A DNA stretch of 64,000 nt from a virus. The DNA is taken from positions 1 through 64,000 of the IMG/VR virus record IMGVR_UViG_3300021401_000003; one strand, given 5' to 3'. The notes beneath the pieces are model-generated. The model was not told the origin of the DNA and made no database searches. It saw nothing but the letters and a program-made list of their open reading frames with translations. Every line of letters starts with the position of its first letter. The stretch's first letter is position 1. Made by a program: the position numbers and the translations under genes. Positions 29,101-37,128 of the stretch are shown here, piece after piece.

Positions 29101-29389
29101 TGGGCAAATTAATTTGAATGGCTCGCCCTTTAAGGGATTCAATTCCGGTTCCGTTACTCACACAATCGCACCTGTATCCGCAAATTCCTGTAACGAATTT
29201 ACCATGACGGTGACAGGAGTTGCCGCTGGCGACCCGGTAATGTTGGGACTCCCACCGGGTATTGAAAACGGTCTTTCTGTAACGGCCTATGCTTCTGCAA
29301 CGGATACTGTGACAATTAGAGCGTGTAACGTCACGCTGTTGACGATTACCCCCGCATCCCACGGTTTCACCGTCAAGAGCATTAAATAA
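26129..29389 (+). CDS. Secreted beta-roll repeat protein, YadA-head-like adhesin (1086 aa)
   Basis: A Sec signal peptide (residues 1-27, ending VQA) precedes about 700 residues of short repeats of the type N-x-SFIGGG-x2-N-x-I/ASG. These are the left-handed beta-roll repeats of trimeric autotransporter head domains. The C-terminal ~230 residues form a different beta-rich domain. No YadA-type membrane anchor is seen. It could be a trimeric surface fibre of the virion or a protein exported by the infected cell. A signal peptide is unusual for a tail fibre. The first of three consecutive genes with export signals. Confidence 0.72.
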   Translation: MRLLANFGKKVFSVLAMVMLLAISVQAGPWSSYPTYSNPDGSDTFLVQGSGTMKQITAANMAAWFGTQLIGVDPSNVKNGTHNSITGGYGNTTYNDNTVIAAGLNNTANGAGDFIGGGYNNTTTGDNASVVGGTQNTASNPGSVVGGGWLNVVVGNNGGVFAGYNNQTANNSDASVIVGGAGNYIYGSVNSAILAGFENEVDTLGSVILGGDGNFVAGNNAGIGIGFDNSTRGDSSFVAGGEQNIIDGSSPSAFIGGGVGNQITDDGIDSFVGGGYQNTVKSVASSIVNGSQNTIDVSSINSFIGGGQGNDIRGNHAGDSIVGGLNNYIQQNSGSSPDNAFIGGGDNNGAENQNVGIVAGINNTASGVSSIIGGGTVNTINTSSDNAGILAGYSNEIGDSSANSDSSFIGSGSQNTIRSQNAGIGSGVQNEVYPNADGSFIGAGNVNSIQNGVNQFIGGGSGNLAHNDDATVVAGLNNSTYGKSSFIGGGVQNQIQNDSENAVIVGGYGNTLGQDGACDSSIIGAGTANNLSSGSINSAIMAGWNNTLSGVGAFIGAGGSHSIYGNGSFVGAGWDNVVEADNSSIVAGYGNLITTGVNGAILAGKQNNIYSGDNDIIAGGFANQINSSSPNAGIFVGTNNVINSGYNEAILGGHDNTAADDSSSVVGGSFNVAEGNAATVCGVSNSVYGGSSFASGYGNVISSDHVPGFGSSSSISGSSNVIDGANCVVEGALNYAGVNNNIHVGGLNSAGFGDTSFVFGYQSYSDLGATNAFALGVQASAYKTNSFIWASQPEENWDEKSFRINASVADVVLNNDYPSHSSSSPEFDIMSVGRANAQPTLTIGQGASLMTSFTISGLANSLAAYNGVYTNNQLSEFSLVADMSFNIYYLTTDSSKTISWTGSAWIVGDGSCFATSGSTTLSTVRNTTDDGAHWVDDCSGANGEIVLTPGSFHTYLLRNSDGLNTSMSFNSSTHSITAKNGGSDTAVNFPYGQINLNGSPFKGFNSGSVTHTIAPVSANSCNEFTMTVTGVAAGDPVMLGLPPGIENGLSVTAYASATDTVTIRACNVTLLTITPASHGFTVKSIK

Positions 29390-29391
29390 TT

Positions 29392-29892
29392 ATGAAATAC
29401 ATCAAATGTCTCATTCTGTCCTTGCTTATCTGTCTGTCCGCTTCAGCGCAAAGCATTCGTGTGGATGCTGGTGCATGGAAGCCCCACACCAATAGCCTCG
29501 GCCAAGTTTGGGTCAAGGATTCTGGTTTCGGCGGCGGCTCGGGCATGTATCGCGGCAAGATTTCCATTGCGGGCACCACTGACCCCATCATCTACCGCAC
29601 CGAACACTATAGCATGACCAACTGGATTGGCCATCTTCCAAATGGTAGCTATACGGCCCATCTCTACTTCGCGGAAACTTTTGAGGGCATTACTAACTCC
29701 GGTATGCGCGTTTTCAGTGTAAATGTTAATGGAAGAACGTTGTCGCACTTGGATATTTATGCTTTGGCCGGTGGCCGAAACATTGCCCATGTCGAAACGG
29801 TTCCGGTGACAGTTACTAACGGAGAGGTCAATATCCAGTTCGTTAAGGAAACTGAAAACCCGGAAATCAACGGAATCGAAATCACTAAATAA
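29392..29892 (+). CDS. Secreted malectin-like carbohydrate-binding protein (166 aa)
   Basis: Signal peptide at residues 1-20 (ending SAS/AQS). The mature part reads as a malectin/DUF-type beta-sandwich: RVDAGA near the N-terminus, YRTEHY, NGSYTAHLYFAE, GMRVFSVNVNGR, and the closing EINGIEI. Malectin domains bind glycans. Next to the secreted adhesin this suggests a shared surface or glycan-binding role. Confidence 0.75.
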   Translation: MKYIKCLILSLLICLSASAQSIRVDAGAWKPHTNSLGQVWVKDSGFGGGSGMYRGKISIAGTTDPIIYRTEHYSMTNWIGHLPNGSYTAHLYFAETFEGITNSGMRVFSVNVNGRTLSHLDIYALAGGRNIAHVETVPVTVTNGEVNIQFVKETENPEINGIEITK

Positions 29893-29894
29893 AT

Positions 29895-30272
29895 ATGAAA
29901 CTAGCCAAAATTGTAATCGGTGTAGCTCTGGCGGCGGGCATTGCTGCCTCCCCATTGCTAATTGACAAGGCGGGTGGGCAGAACCTAACGCCTGTGCCAA
30001 GCGGCCCTATTACGTGCGCCACGGTTCTTCCTACGCAAGAAGCCCAATCCATTCTGTCGAATGCGTCCATCCAAAATGGAACCATTCGCGTGGTTGGGAC
30101 AAACGTTTGGATTGAAGGCCGCGCAAGAATCATCGTTCCACTGAGCCAGATTGGTTCATTGGCAAACATCAGCACTTGCACGGGAGCCTACACCACGAAC
30201 CTAACGGGCGGCACCTTCACCCAAGTCACTAATGGCTGGGCGGTAACCGTTTCGTTCAATCCTGCTCATTAA
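29895..30272 (+). CDS. Secreted hypothetical protein (125 aa)
   Basis: N-terminal hydrophobic segment (residues 4-22) looks like a signal peptide or anchor. The rest is beta-rich with two Cys (near 46 and 95) that could form a disulfide. Third member of the exported trio, two bases after the malectin-like gene. Confidence 0.6.
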   Translation: MKLAKIVIGVALAAGIAASPLLIDKAGGQNLTPVPSGPITCATVLPTQEAQSILSNASIQNGTIRVVGTNVWIEGRARIIVPLSQIGSLANISTCTGAYTTNLTGGTFTQVTNGWAVTVSFNPAH

Positions 30273-30292
30273 CCGGACATAGTGTGTATTTG

Positions 30293-30307
30293 GGGATTAT
30301 ATCCCCT
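30293..30307 (+). promoter_or_regulatory. Hairpin before phoH
   Basis: GGGGAT-TAT-ATCCCC forms a 6-bp stem ending four bases before the phoH ATG. It may regulate translation. Confidence 0.45.
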
Positions 30308-30311
30308 CCCT

Positions 30312-31031
30312 ATGAAACAAAAACGCCGCGACGACTCACCATACGTTTATCAGGGCAAAAAATTCGGGGGTTCCCTTCAATTCAGGGATAAAATAAAGTG
30401 GACTGACAAACAAAAAAAATTCATAGACCTAGCCACAGACAAGAACACCAAGATTCTTTTTGTCAAAGGGCCAGCAGGTTCCAGCAAGTCCATTCTCTCC
30501 GTTTATACCGCACTCAAGCTATTGGACGAGAAACGTATCTCTGAAATCATGTATGTTCGTTCCGCCGTCGAAAGTTCTGAGTCGAGCATGGGATTCTTAC
30601 CCGGTTCGGCAGACATGAAAATGGCGTTTTACAACATGCCGTTCTTGGACAAACTTAACGAGCTTCTGATTTCTTCTGACGTATCCGCATTACAAAAACA
30701 GGGCAGCATATCCTGCTTCTCCCCAAATTTTGCAAGGGGGGTGAGTTGGAACGCCAAGGCTATCATCATGGACGAAGCTCAAAATTCCACGCGTAAGGAA
30801 ATCGTCACAATTTTGACCCGTTTGGGACAATTTTCCCGTGGATTCATATTAGCCGACCCGTTACAAACAGACTTAAACGGTAGGGCGGGTGGATTTGAAG
30901 ACCTATATTCAATTTTTGATAACGAGGAAAGTCGTATGCAGGGTATCCATGTATTCGAGTTCGATGAAAACGATATTATGCGTTCAGAATTAGTCAAGTT
31001 TATCGTGCGTAAATTGACCCACCACACTTAA
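30312..31031 (+). CDS. phoH: PhoH-like ATPase (239 aa)
   Basis: Walker A GPAGSSKS (residues 53-60) and Walker B with the conserved IIMDEAQN (151-158) define the PhoH family, P-loop ATPases common in phages. Their exact role is unsettled; RNA-related or phosphate-stress functions are proposed. ATG at 30,312 is used instead of an upstream GTG. A perfect GGGGAT-TAT-ATCCCC hairpin (30,293-30,307) lies just before the start and could hide the ribosome-binding region. Confidence 0.88.
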   Translation: MKQKRRDDSPYVYQGKKFGGSLQFRDKIKWTDKQKKFIDLATDKNTKILFVKGPAGSSKSILSVYTALKLLDEKRISEIMYVRSAVESSESSMGFLPGSADMKMAFYNMPFLDKLNELLISSDVSALQKQGSISCFSPNFARGVSWNAKAIIMDEAQNSTRKEIVTILTRLGQFSRGFILADPLQTDLNGRAGGFEDLYSIFDNEESRMQGIHVFEFDENDIMRSELVKFIVRKLTHHT

Positions 31032-31035
31032 TCGT

Positions 31036-31632
31036 ATGGAGCTTCGACATATTTTAATAGCTATTCTAAGCAAGAAATATCGAGACAGGCTCGCTTCCGA
31101 TAAACAAAGGCTTGCTGATTGGAGACTCAAAAATCCACAACGCTTAAAGCAAGTCAGCAAAGTCAATGCGGCGAAATGGAGAAAATCCAATCCCGGCGAT
31201 TATCTTGAGCAAACCGGCCAATGGAGAAAAGAGAATCGAGAAAAATGTATCCAATCTACGAAGACGTGGCAGGAGAATCATCCTGATTACATCCAAAGTA
31301 AAAGGTCTTCAAATCCAAATTTTAAAATGGCGGGGAACCTGAGAAATAGAATCCGTAGGGCTTTGGAAGGCGGCTATAAATCAGGAAGCGCGGTTACGGA
31401 CTTGGGATGCTCTATCGTAGAGTTCAGAGAATACATTACCGCCCAGTTCGCCGAAGGAATGACGTGGGAAAATTACGGACAATGGCACTTAGACCATAGA
31501 AAACCCTTGGCTGCATTTGATTTAACTAATAGAGGGCAATTTCTACAGGCCGCTCATTATACCAATTATCAACCATTATGGGCCGTGGATAATATCAGAA
31601 AAGGGGCTAAAATTTCTCCGCAAGCCTATTAA
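31036..31632 (+). CDS. HNH homing endonuclease (198 aa)
   Basis: A basic helical N-terminal half lacking the zinc ribbon of its paralogues is followed by the HNH core GMTWENYGQWHLDHRKPLAAFD and NYQPLWAVDNIRKGAK. It lies between phoH and a convergent gene, as an inserted homing gene would. No GTGTAAT motif precedes it; it is four bases after the phoH stop and may be read through. Confidence 0.85.
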   Translation: MELRHILIAILSKKYRDRLASDKQRLADWRLKNPQRLKQVSKVNAAKWRKSNPGDYLEQTGQWRKENREKCIQSTKTWQENHPDYIQSKRSSNPNFKMAGNLRNRIRRALEGGYKSGSAVTDLGCSIVEFREYITAQFAEGMTWENYGQWHLDHRKPLAAFDLTNRGQFLQAAHYTNYQPLWAVDNIRKGAKISPQAY

Positions 31633-32053
31633 GGTCGTAAATTTTGAATTTCCCACGTCGGGAGAAGGATATTTTTTGGATTTCTCCTTGAAGCTCCTGT
31701 TGAATGAGGCTTTTTATGTCTGTCTTTTGGCTATCGAAGGTAGCAAAAACAATGAGAATTGTATTGCCAACACCGTCCGATGGTTTATCATATTTCGCGT
31801 AGATTTCTTCTATTCCCTTCTGAATATCAAGAATTTTAAAGAAAATCAGTGTATCTTCCTTTAGAAGAACGCTACCATTAAAATTACGGTAGAGTTTTAC
31901 CAATGTTTCCAAGGTCTTGGGAGGTGTTTTAGAAAGGAAGCTACGACGGACGACGAACTCGCTTTCCGGGTTATATCTCAGGAGAAGCTCTTGGCACCTC
32001 TGGAAAATCCTGATTTTCTCGGCTTGGGAGAGCGATTGGTAAATGTAGGTCAT
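31607..32053 (-). CDS. Hypothetical protein (148 aa)
   Basis: The only minus-strand gene inside the late block. Helical N-terminal half (SQAEKIRIFQRCQELLLRYNP) and a mixed C-terminal part. It overlaps the HNH gene by 26 bases at the 3' ends. Function unknown. Confidence 0.6.
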   Translation of the reverse strand: MTYIYQSLSQAEKIRIFQRCQELLLRYNPESEFVVRRSFLSKTPPKTLETLVKLYRNFNGSVLLKEDTLIFFKILDIQKGIEEIYAKYDKPSDGVGNTILIVFATFDSQKTDIKSLIQQELQGEIQKISFSRRGKFKIYDLNRLAEKF

Positions 32054-32095
32054 TCTGAATTATTTTAGTTAGAACATGAGGGTTCTATAATAATT

Positions 32096-32572
32096 ATGCA
32101 AATGCAATTCTGTCATCAGTGTGGTAAACAAACGCCACAAGTTTCCGTCAAGTTCTGTCCGCATTGCGGAACGAACCTAACTTCGTTGGCTTCGGTTGCC
32201 CCCGTGGAGGAAACGCCGCAGCAGCAATTCCATCAGGAACGACCACAAAGATTTACGGTCAGACCTCCTACCCGAAGGCCGGTGGGACAAACCCCCATCG
32301 CTGATGACGAGGAAAACGACGACGACCCATATTTACACGCACAGTCCCTTGACGTTACCATTGACGGACTGGACATTGAAATCGCCAAGCCAAGAGCCTT
32401 TAGGGAAACCATCGGCGGGCTGGTCGCCAGTGGCCCGAACGACAGCCCGGATATTAGAACTCCGACAAAGCTTACCAAAAAGGCGCAAAAAGAGCAAGTC
32501 AAGGCTCTGTTAAGTGAAGGCTCCGCGCTAAGGCCCGAAACGAAACAGAGAAAGACCGTCAAGAATGGTTAA
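32096..32572 (+). CDS. Zinc-ribbon protein (158 aa)
   Basis: Residues 6-25 form a zinc ribbon (CHQCGKQ…CPHCGTN). A long disordered acidic and proline-rich region follows (30-80), then a basic C-terminal part. It overlaps the sigma factor gene by eight bases (shared ATGGTTAA). The pairing suggests a helper of late transcription, but this is inference from context only. Confidence 0.7.
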   Translation: MQMQFCHQCGKQTPQVSVKFCPHCGTNLTSLASVAPVEETPQQQFHQERPQRFTVRPPTRRPVGQTPIADDEENDDDPYLHAQSLDVTIDGLDIEIAKPRAFRETIGGLVASGPNDSPDIRTPTKLTKKAQKEQVKALLSEGSALRPETKQRKTVKNG

Positions 32573-33248
32573 GCCAAAACTGACCTTTGAGGACTGCTAC
32601 GAAACGATTAGCAGGGAGATTAACAAGAAGAAGTATAAGTGGACTCTGAGTTCACTTAGCTGGCTTGGCTGGGAAGATATTTCCCAGATACTTCTTATTC
32701 ATATCAACGAGAAATGGGCGCTCTATGACCAAAGCAGGCCGTTGCAGCCTTGGTTGGCGACTGTAATTTCTAGTCAGATAAAGAACATCATTCGCAATAA
32801 CTACTCCAATTTCACGCGCCCCTGCTTGAAGTGCAAGGCGGCTGAACCGGGGGATGGGTGTTCTATTTACAAGACCCAATGCGCGGATTGCCCCGCTTTC
32901 GCGGTGTGGGAGAAGCGTAGGAAGCCAGCGTATAACGTCAAGGTGCCGGTATCCATCGAAAGCCACACCAACGAAGTCCATAATATGTCCGAATCAGATT
33001 TTACGTTGGAACGAAACGTGGAATCGGTTCACAGGAAGATGAAGGAAGTTTTGAAGCCCCTCGAATACAAGGTTTACGAGGGGTTGTTCATTAGAAACGA
33101 ATCCGAGGAAGCTTTAGCCAAACGTCTGGGCTATATATCCAACGAGCGTAATCGAACACCCGGATACAAGCAGTTAAAAAACATCCGAAAGATAATCATT
33201 ACCAAGGTCAAGAAATGCTTGGCCAACGAAGAACTGGACATCTACTAA
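32565..33248 (+). CDS. Late transcription sigma factor, T4 gp55-like (227 aa)
   Basis: Residues about 28-82 (LSWLGWEDISQILLIHINEKWALYDQSRPLQPWLATVISSQ… in part) match sigma region 2: helices that bind RNA polymerase and melt the -10. Residues about 155-215 (LKPLEYKVYEGL…EEALAKRLGYI…LKNIRKIIITKVKK) match region 4. Between them is a cysteine cluster C87-x2-C90…C99…C106-x2-C109, an apparent zinc-binding insert not found in T4 gp55. It should direct host polymerase to late promoters, probably the GTGTAATAT motifs. It is in an overlapping operon with the terminase. Confidence 0.8.
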   Translation: MVKPKLTFEDCYETISREINKKKYKWTLSSLSWLGWEDISQILLIHINEKWALYDQSRPLQPWLATVISSQIKNIIRNNYSNFTRPCLKCKAAEPGDGCSIYKTQCADCPAFAVWEKRRKPAYNVKVPVSIESHTNEVHNMSESDFTLERNVESVHRKMKEVLKPLEYKVYEGLFIRNESEEALAKRLGYISNERNRTPGYKQLKNIRKIIITKVKKCLANEELDIY

Positions 33249-34337
33249 ATGGAAGAAGTTACTCAACTTACCGACGCTCAGAAAGCCCAAATACTTGAAC
33301 TTTGGAGGGCCAACCCGCAAGCCCCGCCATTTCTCAAGGATTTGTCCAAGGCTGTTTTCAACAAGGAGGTTGACGGGCGCAGTAACGAGGGAAAGGCCAT
33401 CAAGAAGTTCCTCGCCGAACAAAATTTGGTCGCAAAACCAGCCAAGGCCGAACCGCTTGAGGAATTAGTTCTCACTGACCCACAAAAGGAGTTCATTACC
33501 AATAATGCGGCCATGATGAATGCCCTTGACATGGCCAAGGAACTGTTTCATAACCCGATGCTGTCCAACCTGCACAGGGAAACCCGTGCAGTCAATGATT
33601 TTATCAAGACCTTGGACAAGAAGGTCATTTACGGGGATACCGCCGACGTTCCAGACGAGGAATCTTACAAACCGCCGCGCACGTTCGACAGAATGCTGTT
33701 GAAAGTCAACAAGTTCATCCATGAGGGTATTGATAAGGACAGGATGACGGGTCGCCAGAGGAAGGAAATCAACGCCCTAATCGGATACGTCAATACTTAC
33801 CGCTTCATCCACCAAATCAATACTTACACGACGAAGACCAATAGGGATTTGTTCGAGAGTAGCTTCATCCGTTACACCTATGACAAGTCCGACCTTTCTC
33901 AAGAGGAAGTTGACCAGTTCCTTACCCTGAGCGTCGAAGTTGTTATCTCGTCCGATATTCAGGCGGTCATCGTGCGCCTGCAAGACCTGTTGAATAGTGC
34001 CACGGACAACCCCGAGAGCGTCAAGATTTCCATGAGCTTGGTGGAGGCCATCAACACGGCTCGAACGGAATACAACCAGTCCGTCACCCGTCAACAGAAA
34101 CTCTTGAACGACTTGAAAGAAAAGCGTTCTGACCGTCTCAAGAATCAAATCAGGGAAAACGCCAGTATCCTCAACCTTGTCCAGTTATTCAAGGAGGAGG
34201 AGAGTCGTAAGAAGCTTATTAAGCTGGCCAACCTACGCAGGGAGGTCGTCAAGGGCGAGGTCGAGAGACTTTCATCTATGGATGAAGTCAAGTGCCGCAT
34301 CATGGGTATCAGCCCGGAGGAGGTTCTCAATGGTTAA
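33249..34337 (+). CDS. Possible small terminase subunit (362 aa)
   Basis: Residues 7-55 look like an HTH-containing DNA-recognition region (AQILELWRANPQAPPFLKDLSKAVF). The rest is long and helical, with a C-terminal coiled region (280-345). Position two genes before the large terminase, in the same overlapping operon, suggests the small terminase, though it is longer than most (about 150-200 aa). No decisive motif. Confidence 0.45.
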   Translation: MEEVTQLTDAQKAQILELWRANPQAPPFLKDLSKAVFNKEVDGRSNEGKAIKKFLAEQNLVAKPAKAEPLEELVLTDPQKEFITNNAAMMNALDMAKELFHNPMLSNLHRETRAVNDFIKTLDKKVIYGDTADVPDEESYKPPRTFDRMLLKVNKFIHEGIDKDRMTGRQRKEINALIGYVNTYRFIHQINTYTTKTNRDLFESSFIRYTYDKSDLSQEEVDQFLTLSVEVVISSDIQAVIVRLQDLLNSATDNPESVKISMSLVEAINTARTEYNQSVTRQQKLLNDLKEKRSDRLKNQIRENASILNLVQLFKEEESRKKLIKLANLRREVVKGEVERLSSMDEVKCRIMGISPEEVLNG

Positions 34338-35265
34338 GTGTTTGGTATGCAATGCTGAATTCGCGGACGACAAATCCTTGCATCGTCATGTCAAGGCTCA
34401 TGGCTTTCACGTCTTTGAATACTACCAGCACGTAACTCCGCGAAGGGATTTGCACGATGGGAGTTTAATACTGTTCAAAAACAAAGAGCAGTATTTCAAA
34501 ACCGACTTCAATTCGATAACGAACATGCGCTTGTGGCTCGACGCGCAGACGCCCGAGAAAAGGGCGGAATACATGAAGGCTCTCCTTTCCAAAAGGCAGA
34601 CGGAAAAGCATCTGGAATTCGCTCCGACGCAGGTTGAACTTCGTTCCTTGAAAATGCCGGGGATGTTCTACTACAATCAGGTGTTTGTGGACTATTACGC
34701 CCTGACGGACTCAATGGGGTTTCGTAGCCGATATGAATTCGTGGAAAAGTTGGACTGCCATGACTTGTTCAGGGATGCCGGTGCCAAAATCTTTATTGAC
34801 ACGCGAGAGCAGTTGCCTTTGGAGTTCGATTGTCCGACGGAAACAGTAACGTTGAAGTTCGGAGACTACTCTTTTAGCAAGCCCGACCCGAGCGGGGCTG
34901 TCCACGTTGAACGAAAGTCCATAGGAGATTTTATTGGAACTTTGTCGGGTGGCAGGGAAAGATTTGAACGAGAAATCGTTCGCGCCAAGGAAGCCGGGGC
35001 ATACTTGGTGGTGTTGGTTGAGGAAAACTTGGCCAACGCCATCAAGTTCAATACCTTGGAGTCGGTGTATCATAAGAATACCAAGGCAACGCCGGAATTT
35101 GTGTTCCATAACGTTCGTGAACTGATTCAGCGATACGAACATATCCAGTTCTTGTTCGTAAAAGACAGGAAGCAGGCATCCAGCATGGTTAAGAGGCTTT
35201 TTTGCTGTGGCAACCAGATACGCAAGATTGATTTGCAGTATCATTATGATATAGGGCTACTCTAA
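34330..35265 (+). CDS. ERCC4-family nuclease with N-terminal C2H2 finger (311 aa)
   Basis: ATG at 34,330 overlaps the upstream stop (ATGGTTAA). Residues 4-24 form a C2H2 zinc finger (Cys4, Cys7, His20, His24). Residues 153-290 carry the ERCC4 nuclease signature: FIDTREQ (155-161), GDY (178-180) and V-ERKSIGD (193-200, the ERK-x3-D catalytic motif). XPF/MUS81-type enzymes cut branched DNA. Directly before the large terminase, it is a likely packaging-linked branch-resolving enzyme, in the role of T4 endonuclease VII, though of a different family. Confidence 0.85.
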   Translation: MVKCLVCNAEFADDKSLHRHVKAHGFHVFEYYQHVTPRRDLHDGSLILFKNKEQYFKTDFNSITNMRLWLDAQTPEKRAEYMKALLSKRQTEKHLEFAPTQVELRSLKMPGMFYYNQVFVDYYALTDSMGFRSRYEFVEKLDCHDLFRDAGAKIFIDTREQLPLEFDCPTETVTLKFGDYSFSKPDPSGAVHVERKSIGDFIGTLSGGRERFEREIVRAKEAGAYLVVLVEENLANAIKFNTLESVYHKNTKATPEFVFHNVRELIQRYEHIQFLFVKDRKQASSMVKRLFCCGNQIRKIDLQYHYDIGLL

Positions 35266-37094
35266 TGTGGTATTCGGCTGAGAAGTATATAAAAGGCGAT
35301 TTAGTTGACGTAAACGCCGAACTGGAACAGATAGCTGGCGAGATGGAGGACAAGGAAGCTAAAATCGCCCTAGCTAGGTTCCTTCGCGCCAACATCGGAT
35401 TCACAGTTGAACTGATTTCCGGCATAAAACTGGCCCCTTATCAGGAAATCATCCTCAAGGCCATGTTGCAAAGAAATTTCAGCATGAACGTCTGGGGCCG
35501 TGGTTGCGCCAAGACTTTCGTGGCGAGTGTATTTTGCTTTCTGCAATGTATCTTTGAACCTAATTCCAAAATCCTGATTGCTGGCCCTACTTTCAGAACG
35601 GCCCGATTCATATTCAGTAACTTGGAGAAGATGGTGTCGTCTCCCGGCGCACAGCTTTTGCAACAGGCTTTTTCCACGAAGCCGTCCAAGCGTGGTGACC
35701 AGTTTGAATGGTTGGTGAATGGAGGTTCCATTACGGCCATTCCGTTGAACGGAGAAAAGATTCGTGGTTTCCGTGCAAACATCCTTGTCTTGGACGAATA
35801 CCTTCTTCTGCCGGAAGAAATCATCAAGAACGTCCTGATGCCGTTCTTGGTGGCTCCACAGGACATGACCGAGCGTTTGAGGATTCGTGAAGCCGAAGAC
35901 GCCGCGATTAAGGACGGGCTGATGGGAGAGGCTGATAGGCAAATTTTCGAGAACAACTCGAAGATGATAGCCCTGTCCTCTGCTTCGTTCACATTCGAGA
36001 ACCTTTATAAGACTTATCTGGAATGGACGGAACAGATAATGAGAAAGGAAAATGGGGACGCCACCTATTTCATCAGCCAGTTTGGGTATGAAGCCTTACC
36101 GCCCGACATGATTGATAAAACAATCATCGAAGAAGCCCAAGCCGGTGGACAGTCCAATTCCTCGTTCCAGCGAGAATACTGCGCTCAGTTTACGGACGGT
36201 TCCGACTCTTATTTCAGCGCGAAAAAGATGCACGAATGCACGGTTCCCGATGGGCAGGAACCCACCCTAAGACTTACGGGCATTCCCGACGGAAAATACC
36301 TGATTTCCATTGACCCAAGTTTCAGCAACGCTCCAAACTCCGACGATTTCGCCATGTCGGTATTTGAAATGGGCGAGGAAGAAAAAGATGCCGTGCTGGT
36401 TCATAATTATGCCGTGGCCGGGGCCGACTTGAAAGAACATATCCAGTATTTCAAGTATCTGATGGATTCGTTCAAGCCTGAAATGATTATTATTGATAAT
36501 GCCGGGTTCCAGTTTATTGATTCCTGTAATGAGTCTGATTATTTCAGGAGCCAGCAGTATCCCATGACCTTCTTCGATTTCGACAGCGATTTGGAAGGCG
36601 TGGACTATGAGTTGATGGTCAAGCAGGCCAGAAACCAATACAATAAGGAGAAAAACTGCATTTGCTTCAAGCAGAATTTCAGCAGTGATTTCATCCGAAA
36701 GGGGAATGAGCATCTACAGGCTTGTATTGACTATAAGAAGATTTGGTTTGGCTCCCGCATCTCTCCCAACGGAGCGGCTTTCGACAGGGCCACCAACTCT
36801 ACCCTTCGCATCCCGTTAAAGCCGGAAGAAACCATCATTGATGCCATTGACACGCAGGACGACCGAATTTATCAGGTTAAAAAGCAATGCGCCCTTATCG
36901 AAGTCAAGTCAACGGTCAAGGGCACCCAGTCTTTCGACCTACCTCAACATCTAAAAAGAAACACGTCTGCCAACCGAGCGCGTAAAGACAGTTACACGGC
37001 CCTGATGCTTGGAAACTGGCTGTTCCGTTGCTACAAAGACATCAAAACCGCCCCAATCGAACAGGTTGGGACTTTCACCCCGTTCTTTGTATAA
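35265..37094 (+). CDS. terL: Large terminase subunit (609 aa)
   Basis: The ATPase domain has a Walker A variant GRGCAKT (78-84) and Walker B LVLDEY (174-179). The C-terminal nuclease domain begins near residue 343 (YLISIDPSF) with a second acidic cluster at EMIIIDNAGF (about 405) of the RNase H-like fold. It packages DNA into proheads and cuts at the end of each round. Length and motif order fit T4 gp17-type terminases. It shares one base with the ERCC4 nuclease gene. Confidence 0.92.
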   Translation: MWYSAEKYIKGDLVDVNAELEQIAGEMEDKEAKIALARFLRANIGFTVELISGIKLAPYQEIILKAMLQRNFSMNVWGRGCAKTFVASVFCFLQCIFEPNSKILIAGPTFRTARFIFSNLEKMVSSPGAQLLQQAFSTKPSKRGDQFEWLVNGGSITAIPLNGEKIRGFRANILVLDEYLLLPEEIIKNVLMPFLVAPQDMTERLRIREAEDAAIKDGLMGEADRQIFENNSKMIALSSASFTFENLYKTYLEWTEQIMRKENGDATYFISQFGYEALPPDMIDKTIIEEAQAGGQSNSSFQREYCAQFTDGSDSYFSAKKMHECTVPDGQEPTLRLTGIPDGKYLISIDPSFSNAPNSDDFAMSVFEMGEEEKDAVLVHNYAVAGADLKEHIQYFKYLMDSFKPEMIIIDNAGFQFIDSCNESDYFRSQQYPMTFFDFDSDLEGVDYELMVKQARNQYNKEKNCICFKQNFSSDFIRKGNEHLQACIDYKKIWFGSRISPNGAAFDRATNSTLRIPLKPEETIIDAIDTQDDRIYQVKKQCALIEVKSTVKGTQSFDLPQHLKRNTSANRARKDSYTALMLGNWLFRCYKDIKTAPIEQVGTFTPFFV

Positions 37095-37097
37095 AAA

Positions 37098-37106
37098 GTG
37101 TAATAT
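37098..37106 (+). promoter_or_regulatory. Late promoter motif
   Basis: GTGTAATAT, 22 bases before the ATG at 37,129. Confidence 0.65.
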
Positions 37107-37128
37107 ATGGAGAATAGCGGGCTAAGGT

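Noticed and set aside
30282-30311. GTG start for phoH
   Set aside because: It would place the regulatory hairpin inside the coding region; ATG at 30,312 gives the usual N-terminus.
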